DNA from: Balaenoptera acutorostrata
Taxonomy: Eukaryota > Chordata > Mammalia > Artiodactyla > Balaenopteridae
Direction of reading: 5' to 3'
Assembly (NCBI RefSeq): GCF_949987535.1
Contig: NC_080073.1
Coordinates: forward strand, 28,268,116 to 28,332,115
DNA: 64,000 bases
Shown here piece by piece: positions 1 to 10,553 of the stretch; position 1 is the stretch's first letter, and each line of letters starts with the position of its first letter. The notes beneath the pieces were generated by a model that worked only from the letters and a program-made list of their open reading frames with translations, did not search any database and had not been told where the DNA came from. The position numbers were made by a program, and so were the translations under genes.

Positions 1-1843
1 TATAAGACACTGATGAAAGAAATTAAAGATGATACAAACAAATGGAGAAATATACCATGTTCTTGGATTGGAAGAACCAACACTGTGAAAATGACCATAC
101 TACCCAAAGCAATCTACAGATTCAATGCAATCCCTATCAAACTACCAATGGCATTTTTCACAGAAGTAGAACAAAAAATTTTACAATTTGTATGGAAACA
201 CAAAAGACCCTGAACAGCCAAAGCAATCTTGAGAAAGAAAAATAGAGCTGGAGGAATCAGGCTCCTGGACTTCAGACTATACTACAAAGCTACAGTAATC
301 AAGACAGTATGGTAATGGCACAAAAACAGAAATAGAGATCAATGGAACAGGATAGAAAGCCTAGCGATAAACCCACACACCTATGGTCAACTAATCTATG
401 ACAAAGGAGGCAAGGATATACAATGGAGAAAAGACAGTCTCTTCAATAGGTGGTGCTGGGAAAACTGGACAGCTACATGTAAAAGAATGAAATTAGAACA
501 CTCCCTAACACCATACACAAAAATGAACTCAAAATGGATTAAAGACCTAAATGTAAGGCCAGACACTATAAAACTCTTAGAGGAAAACATAGGCAGAACA
601 CTCAATGACATAAATCACAGCAAGATCCTTTTTGACCCACCTCCTAGAGAAATGGAAATAAAAACAAAAATAAACAAATGGGACCTAATGAAACTTAAAA
701 GCTTTTGCACAGCAAAGGGAACAATAAACAAGAGGAAAAGACAACCCTCAAAATGGGAGAAAATAGCTGCAAACGAAGCAACTGACAAAGGATTCATCTC
801 CCAAATATACAAGCAGCTCATGCAGCTCAATATCAAAAAAACAAACAACCCAATCCAAAAATGGGCAGAAGACCTAAATAGACATTTCTCCAAAGAAGAT
901 ATACAGATTGCCAACAAACACATGAAAGGATGCTCAACATCACTAATCATTTGAGAAATGCAAATCAAAATCACAATGAGGTATCACCTCACTGCAGTCA
1001 GAATGGCCATCATCAAAAAATCTAGAAACAATAAATGCTGGAGAGGGTGTGGAGAAAAGGGAACCCTCTTACACTGTTGGTGGGAATGTAAATTTATACA
1101 ACCACTATGGAAACAGTATGGAGGTTCCTTTAAAAACTAAAAATAGAACTATCATAGGACCCAGGAATACCACCACTGGGCATATACCCTGAGAAAACCA
1201 TAATTCAAAAAGAGTCATGCACCACAATGTTCACTGCAGCTCTATTTACAATAGCCAGGACATGGAAGCAACCTAAGTGTCCATCAACAGTTGAATGGAT
1301 AAAGAAGATGTGGCACATATATACAATGGAATATTACTCAGCCATAAAAAGAAATGAAATTGAGTTGTTTGTAGTGAGGTGGATGGACCTAGAGTCTGTC
1401 ATACAAAGTGAAGAAAGTCAGAAAGAGAAATACAAATACTGTATGCTAACACATATATATGGAATCTAAAAAAAAAAAAAGAAAGGTTCTGATGAACCTA
1501 AGGCCAGGACAGGAATAAAGATACAGACATAGAGAATGACTTGAGCACATGGAGAGGAGGAAGGGTAAGCTGGGACAAAGTGAGACAGTAGCACTGACAT
1601 ATATACACTACCAAATGTAAAGTAGATAGCTAGTGGGAAGCAGCTGCATAACACAGGGAGATCAGCTCGCTGCTTTGTGTCCACCTAGAGGGGTGGGATA
1701 AGGAGGGTGGGAGGGGGACACAAGAGGGAGGGGATATGGGGATATATGTATACATAAAGCTGATTCACGTTGTTATACAGCAGAAACTAACACACCATTG
1801 TAAAGCAATTACACTCCAATAAGGAGAATAATTTCAAAAATAA
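1..1843 (+). mobile_element. Partial LINE-1, ORF2 3' part plus 3'UTR, decayed
   Basis: The window opens inside an L1 ORF2, at the position matching about residue 784 of the ORF2 in the full-length copy at 10.5 kb, and runs to the element's 3' end. Recognisable ORF2 C-terminal sequence includes the cysteine-rich [18 protein letters not shown] motif near 1036-1090. The reading frame is broken by TGA at 211-213, TAA at 313-315 and TGA at 952-954. A 1-bp deletion near 1110 (compared with the copy at 14.0 kb) moves the rest into another frame. The 3'UTR from about 1470 has the G-rich GGTGGGAGGG block near 1700 and ends after CTCCAATAAGG near 1823 with an A-rich stretch to about 1843. The 5' end and 5' TSD lie outside the window. 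This is a dead copy of a fairly recent family. Confidence 0.93.
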
Positions 1844-2084
1844 ATGCAACGACATCTGCTCCCTCGCTACTTTAGAAACTGAGGATGGATGCCTTGAACA
1901 CATCAAGTTTGATTATTATTCTGCATTATACCTTCTCCTTAGTTTACTTGACAGCCAAACCCCTTAAGACCATCTTATTAAAAACTGATCAGAGTGTGCC
2001 TAGTTTTTTATTCCATGAACTAATGCATGTAGATATTGGTAACCAAAGAGAGGGGTCCGAGTACCTCAGCATTACAATCACATA

Positions 2085-2315
2085 GTTTGGGTTGGACATC
2101 TAATTTCTCCCACTTTAACTAGTTGGACGGATTGGAGAACATTCCTTAAGCTCTCTGAGACTTACTTTCTCATCTGTAAAATGGAGATAACAATACTGAC
2201 GCTTCACAAAGCTATTGAGAAGATTAAACAAAATTTTTTTCTTAAAAATATCACAGTGCCTAGCACCTTACCGCACTCAGTAAAACTAAGCGTATTATTA
2301 TTTTCATAGTGCCTG
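2085..2315 (+). repeat. MIR SINE, ancient
   Basis: The stretch around 2150-2190 (tctctgagacttactttctc followed by atctgtaaaatggagataac) and the downstream cagtgcctagcacctta and attattatttt segments follow the MIR order of core, spacer and LINE2-related tail. It is heavily diverged and has no visible TSD. Confidence 0.75.
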
Positions 2316-2600
2316 CTATGAAATTATTTGAAAACTCAACTAAGTTCATTTATACTAAAAAAAAGAGTGATTAGTTTGTGTTAACAATTTAGGGAAATCA
2401 CACACTGTTCTTTGAAAAGTGCTAGCTTCCAGAAGGATAGACACTTATGTGGGTGAACATCTTATATCGACAATCTTCATTAAAGTGAAAAACTGAATGT
2501 TTTTGCGTAATAAGTTAGAGTCAAAAAAGTTTCAGTAAGTACCTGATGTATAAATCACAGGCTTACCACTCCCACTGGCCTCTGGTAGAACCATCTCCCT

Positions 2601-2782
2601 AAGAATCTAGATGAGGATAGGGAGGGTGGGAGGGAGACACAAGGAGGAGGGGATATGGGGATATATGTATACACACAGCTGATTCACTTTGTTATACAGC
2701 AGAAACTAACACAACATTGTAAAGCAATTGTACTCCAATAAAGATGTAAAAAAAAAAAAGAAAGAAAAAAGAATCTAGATGA
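2601..2782 (+). mobile_element. Very short 5'-truncated L1 insertion with TSDs
   Basis: Only the last ~130 bp of an L1 3'UTR is present (G-rich block, cagaaactaacacaac, ctccaataaagatgt) followed by an A-rich tail. It is flanked by a perfect 14-bp direct repeat, aagaatctagatga, at 2601-2614 and 2769-2782. The inserted body is 2615-2768. The 3'UTR type matches the copies at 1.5 and 40.8 kb, not the full-length copy at 8.6-15.4 kb. The intact TSD and AATAAA-tail structure show a retrotransposition event that aborted very early in reverse transcription. Confidence 0.92.
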
Positions 2783-4640
2783 ATATGCCTTTTCTGCTTT
2801 AAAACCAACCTTTGGTTATCTTCACTGCTCTCAGTCACCGCATGTTCTTTCCAAAAGGTAAGCATCTACATAAGAACATTTCTTGACCTAGACCTTCATT
2901 CTTTAAATCATGTATCTGTTCAACATCATTAGGGCATTGCCAGGTTGACTCACCAAAAAATGGCTAAGACTGAAAGGATTAAGTCTGCAGACCTGTGTTT
3001 TCTACTATACAACAAAAAGTAAATGGTTTGCACATAGAAAACCCCCATGTAGACTCCTGTCATTCAGAGGATAAGAAAAAGATTGCTCAGGGTGTAGATC
3101 TGAGCCAGCTGAGATCAAATGCACGGTGGAATGAAGATGGAGAAAAGTCACAGGGAGACTAACTTATACATTTTTTAAAACAGATAAAACAGAAACCTGA
3201 AGTCAACAGCTCCTATCCATAAAAATACTGAATTTTCAATAACCAATGTAGTGATATTAAAGAACTTGACTAATTATAAAACAAAGAGGTATCTTTTTAC
3301 ACTGATGTAAAGTACTGATAGTTTAAACACATTTTGCAAAATACTCTGGTTTTCTCTCACGCTGATGTAAGCTAAGTCTTCCGTCAGAAACTCAATGACT
3401 GAAATAGAGCTTGAGTCAGGATCAGATGTAAAAAGCCAATCTTTTATACCAAATACCCTTTCTCAAATTCAAGAGTTTGTGAAGGAGACTTGATTTCAAC
3501 CCTCTGCACTTTTGGAACAAAAAGGGATGAAACAGTAACACAGCTATTTCAAGGAATGCCTGTAATTTCATTGTTATTAAAGCTTCCAGATGTCTTAGCT
3601 CAAAGACTATAGAGCTATGGAGTTAGGGCTTGAAAACTGACACAACCTAAAAATGAAAAGGTCAACTAACAAAGAACAAACACAAAACAAAAAACCCTAC
3701 AAACACCTCTGTCGCCCATCACCTTGTGTAGAAAAATCCTGGGCTTGGTTAATTCAACAGGTTAAGATAGGTATTCACAGAAAAGGGAGACAACGATAAC
3801 CAAAGAATAGAAATGACTACATCCTTTGCTAAATTATTCCTGTAGTTAAATTTGGCGATCCAGTTAACCTTAAGTATCAAGCTATGGATTAGTTTCCATC
3901 TAATAAATACCTCAAGGATAATAATTGAGTTTCAAGTCTGACCTCCAGACAACAAAATTAATCATGCTCTGCTACTAAAAAAAAATGTAACAGCTGTCCC
4001 CATATACCCTGCAGAAAAGCTTAAGTGGGAAAAACTTAAAATATCTTTCTTCAAAAAGTATGAGAACAGTTCTGTGCAAAATCTCATGCTTTGCCAGCAC
4101 CTTAGCACCGCACTTGCTAAAATGATGCCATGTGTTTCACAGAGAATCCCCCCCATCCTCAGTTTCTCAGACATCAATTCTTTACTTGTTTGCAGGTATG
4201 CCTCTGTATTATAAGTCTCTGCTTTTAATTAAATCTAGATTATGAATATGGGCCTGCTGCAGAAGTGACGAGGGAAATAAGCTAAATATTAAAATAACAA
4301 GAAGGAAATACACACAAAGTCACATCTGCAGTTCATTATGGAAATAGTTTAGCAGGGCATGACTGACTTCTGGGGCAGAGCATGTTGCCATCCCCCTAAG
4401 AATCATCCACTTCCTGGAAGATTCCACTTTAAGATAATATTAATTAACTGTAAGTAGATGATAAAGCCTAAACCAGCTAATGACTCAAACATACGAACCA
4501 GAAATAATAACAGCCTTTTGTACTAGCGATGTAGAGATACCGTTAGAACAGGACGACATTATAAAGGTTAGGTTTTCATATTGTGGAATATACAAATATT
4601 CTTCTATTGTGTGAAAATTTAACTTTCCTAATCAAGTTAG
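2783..4640. other. AT-rich non-coding DNA, no recognised feature
   Basis: I recognise no repeat family, no open frame above about 70 codons with coding character, and no splice-bounded conserved block. The minus-strand open frame at 3962-4177 has no recognisable domain and runs through a poly-A/T tract. Confidence 0.5.
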
Positions 4641-5640
4641 ACACAATATGAACATGGACAAATGACACAGAAATCAGCTTAAAGGGATCTCACTAGCCGA
4701 ATCTGGGACAATCAATTTGAACACCAAAATAATGATAGTAAAAGATTATAACCCACTAAATAAAGGAAGAATGCATGAGTCCTAATGATAAATGTCAGTG
4801 AGTGAATAAATAAATAATTGGGGTGGGGGAGGAGAAAGTACTTCCTTCTAGTAGAATGCCGACTGATATAGAGAAATAAATGTAAAGGAATCACGGAGTT
4901 AGAAACCACCACCAACTGGCAGTCATAGTAATATCAGCAATTATCAATGGATGTTAAAACTAGTGGGCAAAAGTTTGATGAAAAATAGACTATTTACACA
5001 GCTGCAACGTATCATTCAACAAATAACTCAGGAAAGGAGTAGCTTTACAGTTGAGAGATCTGGTAGACGCAAGATTGCATCGTAGATTTTGAAAATCAAC
5101 ATCACTTTACACCCTGATAAGATGCACTGAGAAAAACACAGCATTACCTATGATTATTCCTGCCAAAGGTGCATGACCTAAATCTAATCAAAGGAAGCAT
5201 CAGGGAAATCTAATTTGAGTGATATTCTGCGAACTAACTAGTCTATACTCTTCAAGATGTCAACTTCATCTGTTCCAGATTAAAGGACACTAAAAGGATA
5301 TGACCAAAAAAAAAAAAAATGCAATGTGTGAGTCTGTATTGGAGAGAAAACGGCCATAAAGGATGTAATAGGGACACACAGAATAATTTCAATATGGACT
5401 GTGGATTCAGGTAACAGTATCATACCAACACCGAATTTCCTGATTTAAATAATTTACTGTTGTTATGTAAGAAAACATCTTTATTCCTAGGATATAGATA
5501 GTAAAATATTTGTAAGTAATGGGGAACAACGTTTGAAACTTAATAAATACACACACACAGGGTCACACAAAGCAAAAATGAGGATCAAAATTACACAGAT
5601 GGTTTATTCTTTCAACTTTTTTGAAGTCTGAAATGATAAA
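4640..5640 (+). repeat. Probable ancient LINE 3'-end sequence
   Basis: Phrases such as gcatgacctaaatctaatca (5172), gatgtcaacttcatctgttc followed by cagattaaaggacac, aatgcaatgtgtgag (5320) and gttatgtaagaaaacatc (5464) occur in the same order in a widely dispersed mammalian repeat that I believe is an L1M-type 3' end. The match is from memory and the exact subfamily is uncertain. An (AC)n run lies near 5550-5560. Confidence 0.5.
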
Positions 5641-7369
5641 AAAAAAAAAATACAAAGGTACCCCCAAAACTCTCAAGGTTGTAGAGAAAGACATGAATAT
5701 TTTTCTCAGTTACAAAACATGTACCAGAGTACTTTCTACATCTCTGACTGTTTGCTTCTATTTTTTTAACCTATCTCCCAGATTTCATGCTACCTTAATC
5801 CGTTTTGGTATTCTCCAGAACTCTTTGATTCAATCTACAGTGTTGTTCCTATGAAGAATTAGATTTTGAGCAACGTTCCTTTAATATCTTTGCATTTCCA
5901 GGACTGTGACCTCAGCAATAATTAGATAAGTGGTGTATTAATTTTTGTTTAAGAGTGAAGAATACATGCAAAGATACTCTGAGGTCCTCTTTTTTGCCCT
6001 AAATAAATATGGATGATTTAACTGTTAGCTCTTTTTTTTTTTCTTTTCCCTCTTATTTTAACTTACTGACAGCCATCGTCCATAATTAAAGCTTGGTAAC
6101 ACGTGGCTTAGAATTTGCAAAACAGCAGTATTCCAACCATATAATGTGATTATTGCTCAAAGCCACCCCAAACAAAAGGTTAAATAGCAGCTCACACACA
6201 TCCAAAGTCCCAAGAATTTCATTAATTGGTAAGTAAATGTCCCTTCTGGTGAGTCTATGTCTTTATTCTTTCCTAGCCTTAAGAAATCGGAATACACTTC
6301 AAAACTGGGGACATGTTTGTAAACAGCGTACTGGGAAATCTCTAAGTGAGAAAATCTTCAAGTTTTGCTGGACTCTTTATTCTTAGCATGTGTTTTTCAC
6401 TGCGTCTAGAGGTCTTGTTAAAATTGGTTTAATGACTTCTTGGTTAGAGCAAAGAAATGACTGCCAGGGGTTTAGAAATCACAGCAGAGTCTCATCCTGC
6501 AGATCTGTTTTCAACTTTCCTTTCCTTTCCTCAGAAAGGGCTGAATTTGTTTTACCAGGCTGAAATGAGTATTTAATGATGGCACTGAAAAATAAGATGC
6601 TATGGTTATTTATACTTTGAAAATAGTATTTACAAATAATGTTTAAGTGGAAGACAATCAGAATATTGGAACTAGAGAGTTTTTTCCTCTTATTAGCAGA
6701 GCACACAAGATGCTTCATTGGTTTGCTTGATCATCCATGAACGCTGAGCGCTGTTGGACTGCATCCCTAATCAAAACTTCTCTTAAAAAAAAGAGAAGTC
6801 CAGTCCTCTTGCTGATCAATTCTCCAACGGCAGAAAAATGCCACAACACTCAGAGTCTGTGAAGCAAACATGTAATCAATTGTTTACACTCAATTAAGCA
6901 GAAAATAAAACCCTTCTATTTAGAAGAAGATCATCTATAAAACACAAATCTGAAAAGAAACAAAATGGAAGGGCTAGTTGATATAGCTCAAAATGGTCGC
7001 GGTTCATGACCAAGCAGGAAGTATTTCCCCAGCAACATGTCTTGTGTCAAATAACCCATCAACTTTCTGTTTATGTGATTCAAGTCATCTACCTTTCCCT
7101 CTTTGATTCCTGTGGATCCAAACATCTACAGGTGGGCTCTAGCAGGCACACAAGGTAAGATGTAGAACCAACATCAGATATCAATGTCTTTGAACACTCT
7201 CCTACTTACTCCAGGACACCCATCTTTGCAATGATTTCCTTTTGATCTCAAACCAAAATATTCAGTAAAACAAACAAAAATACCATAAAAAGGCATATCA
7301 AAATGCAGATAAGTAAATGAACTATTAGATAGTCATTAAATATGACATTAAAATTGGAAAATTCAAAGA
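5641..7369. other. AT-rich non-coding DNA with one short hairpin
   Basis: No gene or clear repeat family is visible. A 9-bp-arm inverted repeat (acttctctt and aagagaagt around six A residues) lies at 6776-6799. Open frames here are under 80 codons and unremarkable. Confidence 0.45.
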
Positions 7370-7512
7370 GGAAATGCTTACCTTTTTTTTTTCTTTAGCC
7401 GTGCTGCACGGCATGTGGAACTTCGCTGACCAAGGATAGAACCCATGCCCCCTGCACCGGAAGCGCAGAGTCAACCACTGGACCACCAGGGAAGTCGGGA
7501 AATGATTACTTT
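7370..7512 (-). mobile_element. Short tRNA-derived SINE (CHR type), reverse orientation
   Basis: Read on the minus strand, the element starts gacttccctggtggtccagt, the typical head of cetacean/hippo CHR SINEs, and ends in an A-tail seen here as the T run at 7383-7391. Flanking near-matching direct repeats (ggaaatgcttacctttt at 7370-7386 and ggaaatgattacttt at 7498-7512) look like a TSD that has gathered a few changes. It is about 110 bp, shorter than the ~300-bp copies at 25.5 and 43.6 kb. Confidence 0.82.
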
Positions 7513-8605
7513 TACGTGTATCCTCAAATGCCCATGGGAGGAAATCGTTTTATACTCCTTCCCCCGTAAGTGGAAAGTAATAATTTCTCCATCTCAATTC
7601 CCTCACCCACGTCTCTCTTGAGAAAGGAGATGTAACTTGTATACTGACAAGAAAGTAGAGTCAGGTATCTTACAGGGTCTCTAACTTTGAGGATAGCTGG
7701 TCCATTTTAAGTTCTCTCTCTTTCTCTAAGTGGTGTGTGGCATGTGACATGTTCCTGTAGTGTTGTCTAGATCTACCTTGCATGCCCCATCTCCTCATGG
7801 ATGGGTCCTAAGATTTGGACTTGAGGAAAAGGTACAAAGATGCCCCACTATGATTGTAGATCCAAACGGTGCTGTCCAATCAGCACTGCTTTTGATCAAA
7901 TGGATAGTTTTGATCTGACACCTGGTCTTTATCTCAGTTGGTGGAGACTCATTGGGGGAAGGTGGGTGAGAAGATAAGAAGAAAGTAGGATAATAAAACT
8001 GCACACGCATGAGTTTCTGCATAAATTAATGTGAATATGCACGTACAGAAAAAGAAACTAGGAAAAAACACACCAGTTATGGCTGGCTCTTGGTAGCAGG
8101 AGAATGGGTAATCATTTTTGCTTCTTTAAATGTTAGTGTATGTTGCAAATATTCTACAGTATTGAAAAGAAACCCACACAGGTGTTTTCTGAAACAGTAC
8201 AGCAGAATGGAGATTTACAGGCAAAACTCTGAATAAATTTTTGCCCAGTGTCTGGTTTTAAGCAAAAGTGTCACAGTTTACCATGTTATATGATCTATGA
8301 AATTTACAAATTGGTTGAAAAGACAGCAAAAACCCCACCTCTACACCTCATCTCCTTGTATTTTCATAAAAGAGCATGGTTTTCGAATTGGCATAGTGAA
8401 ATAAATAGCATTTTGCTCCAGCCAACAATGAAAGCAAACACCACATGTCAGGATTATTTACCGACTACAAATGCAGGACAGATCTATAAGCAGCTCTGGG
8501 CAGAAGAGCAGGTCTTCTGATTAAACTTGAGCATCCCACTTTCCCAAGCTTTAACCATGTTTTTCCTCTGGGGTTTTCTTTTGCTAGGGGCATTTTAAAT
8601 CTGTC
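7513..8605. other. Non-coding DNA upstream of the full-length L1
   Basis: No repeat family or gene was recognised. Short open frames at 7795-8022 (minus) and 8248-8520 (plus) have no domain or start context that supports translation. Confidence 0.45.
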
Positions 8606-8619
8606 AAGAATCAAATTTG

Positions 8620-9589
8620 GAGAGATTAACCAAGATGGCGGAGTAGAAGGACGTGCTCTCACTCCCTCTTGCGAGAGCACCAGAATCACAACTGGCTGCT
8701 GGACAATCATTGACAGGAAGACCCTGGACTTCACCAAGGAGGACACCCCACGTCCAAGGACAGAGGAGAAGCCACAGTGAGACGGTAGGAGGGGCGCAAT
8801 CAGAGTAAAATCAAATCCCATAACTGCTGGGTGGGTGACTCACAGACTGGCGAACACTTATACCACAGAAGTCCACCCACTGGAGTGAAGGTTCTGAGCC
8901 CCACCTCAGGCTTCCCAACCTGGGGGTCCGGCAAAGGGAGGAGGAATTCCTAGAGAATCAGACTTTGAAGTCTAGTGGGAATTGATTGCAGGACTGTGAC
9001 AGGACTGGGGGAAACAGAGACCCCACTCTTGGAGGGCACACACAAAGTAATGTGTGCATCGGGACCCAGGGGAAGGAGCAGTGACCCTGGGGGAGACTGA
9101 ACCAGACGTACCTGCTGGTGTTGGGGGGTCTCCTGCAGAGGCGAGTGGTGGCTCTGTTTCACCGTGGGGATAAGGACACTGGCAGCAGAGGTCCTGGGAA
9201 GTTCTCCTTGGTGTGAGCCCTCCCAGAGTCTGCCATTAACCCCACCAAAGAGCACGGGTAGGCTCCAGTGTTGGGTTGCCTCAGGCAAAACAACCAACAG
9301 GGAGGGAACCCAGCCCCACCCATCAACAGTCAAGTGGATTAAGGTTTTACTGGGCTCTGATCGCCACAGCAACAGGGAGGGAACCCAGCCCCACCCATCA
9401 ACAGTCAAGTGGATTAAGGTTTTACTGAGCTCTGACCGCCACAGCAACAGTCAGCACTACCCACCACCAGAGCCTCCCATCAAGCCTCTTAGATAGCCTC
9501 AACCACCAGAGGGCAGACAACAGAAGCAAGAAAAACTACAATCCTGCAGCCTGTGGACCAAAAACCACAGTTACAGAAAGACAGAGAAG
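8620..9589 (+). promoter_or_regulatory. L1 5'UTR with YY1-like site at its start
   Basis: The 970 bases before ORF1 start with gagagattaaccaagatggc, as L1 5'UTRs of even-toed ungulates and whales do. The core aagatggcgg at 8632-8641 fits the YY1 consensus. In human L1 a YY1 site in the same place directs accurate transcription start. The region is GC-richer than its surroundings and would hold the internal pol II promoter. A 75-bp duplication lies at 9295-9444. The promoter role is inferred from position and the motif, not shown. Confidence 0.8.
9295..9444 (+). repeat. 75-bp tandem duplication in the L1 5'UTR
   Basis: Two head-to-tail units, 9295-9369 and 9370-9444, each start caacagggagggaacccag and end cgccacag. 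They differ at only two sites (gggctctgat/gagctctgac). Monomer duplication of this kind is known in L1 5'UTRs of some mammals. The near identity means the duplication is recent or was kept alike by conversion. Confidence 0.95.
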
Positions 9590-10495
9590 ATGAAAAGGCA
9601 GAGGGCTATGTACCAGATGAAGGAACAAGAAAAAACCCCAGAAAAACAACTAAATGAAGTGGAGATAGGCAACCTTCCAGAAAAAGAATTCAGAATAATG
9701 ATGGTGAAGATGATCCAGGACCTCGGAATAAGAATGGAGGCAAAGATTGAGAAGATGCAAGAAATGATTAACAAAGACCTAGAAGAATTAAAGAACAAAC
9801 AAACAGAGATGACCAATACAATAACTGAAATGAAAACTACACTAGAAGGAATCAATAGCAGAATAACTGAGGCAGAAGAACGGATAAGTGACCTGGAAGA
9901 CAGAATGGTGGAATTCACTGCTGCGGAACAGACTAAAGAAAAAAGAATAAAAAGAAATGAAGACAGCCTAAGAGACCTCTGGGACAACATTAAACGCAAC
10001 AACATTCGCATTATAGGGGTCCCAGAAGGAGAAGAGAGAGAGAAAGGACCAGAGAAAATATTTGAAGAGATTATAATCGAAAACTTCCCTAACATGGGAA
10101 AGGAAATAGCCACCCAAGTCCAGGAAGCGCAGAGAGTCCCATACAGAATAAACCCAAGGAGAAACACGCCGAGACACATAGTAATCAAAGTGGCAAAAAT
10201 TAAAGACAAAGAAAAATTATTGAAAGCAGCAAGGGAAAAACGACAAATAACATACAAGGGAACCCCCATAAGGTTAACAGCTGATTTCTCAGCAGAAACT
10301 CTGCAAGCCAGAAGGGAGTGGCATGAAATACTTAAAGTGATGAAAGGGAAGAACCTACAACCAAGATTACTCTACCCAGCAAGGATCTCATTTAGATTTG
10401 ATGGAGAAATCAAAAGCTTTACAGACAAGCAAAAGCTAAGAGAATTCAGCACCACCAAACCAGCTCTACAACAAATGCTAAAGGAACTTCTCTAA
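9590..10495 (+). CDS. ORF1: L1 ORF1 protein, RNA-binding chaperone, intact
   Basis: This is an uninterrupted 301-codon frame. Residues about 35-132 are rich in heptad-spaced I/L/M with E/K/R (for example [18 protein letters not shown] at 54-71 and ISDLEDRM at 99-106), which makes a long coiled coil for trimerisation. Residues about 137-230 match the L1 RRM domain ([13 protein letters not shown] at 137-149, [10 protein letters not shown] at 194-203). Residues about 231-301 match the C-terminal domain (YPARISFRF at 262-270). The protein binds L1 RNA in cytoplasmic ribonucleoprotein particles and is needed for retrotransposition. It is shorter than the 338-residue human protein, mainly in the N-terminal half. 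I took the ATG at 9590 as the start because it gives the expected charged N-terminus and family-like spacing to the coiled coil. I see no disabling change. Confidence 0.96.
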   Translation: MKRQRAMYQMKEQEKTPEKQLNEVEIGNLPEKEFRIMMVKMIQDLGIRMEAKIEKMQEMINKDLEELKNKQTEMTNTITEMKTTLEGINSRITEAEERISDLEDRMVEFTAAEQTKEKRIKRNEDSLRDLWDNIKRNNIRIIGVPEGEEREKGPEKIFEEIIIENFPNMGKEIATQVQEAQRVPYRINPRRNTPRHIVIKVAKIKDKEKLLKAAREKRQITYKGTPIRLTADFSAETLQARREWHEILKVMKGKNLQPRLLYPARISFRFDGEIKSFTDKQKLREFSTTKPALQQMLKELL

Positions 10496-10553
10496 GTGGG
10501 AAACACAAGAGAAGAAAAGGACCTACAAAAACAAACCCAAAACAATTAAGAAA
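10496..10553 (+). other. L1 inter-ORF spacer
   Basis: 58 bases separate the ORF1 stop from the ORF2 ATG, close to the ~63 bases of human L1. In L1 RNA, ORF2 is translated at low level after ORF1 by an unusual termination-reinitiation mechanism. No separate promoter is visible. Confidence 0.8.

Noticed and set aside
9571..10269. 232-codon minus-strand frame
   Set aside because: It lies wholly antisense to the L1 ORF1 and arises from its biased codon use; no domain of its own.
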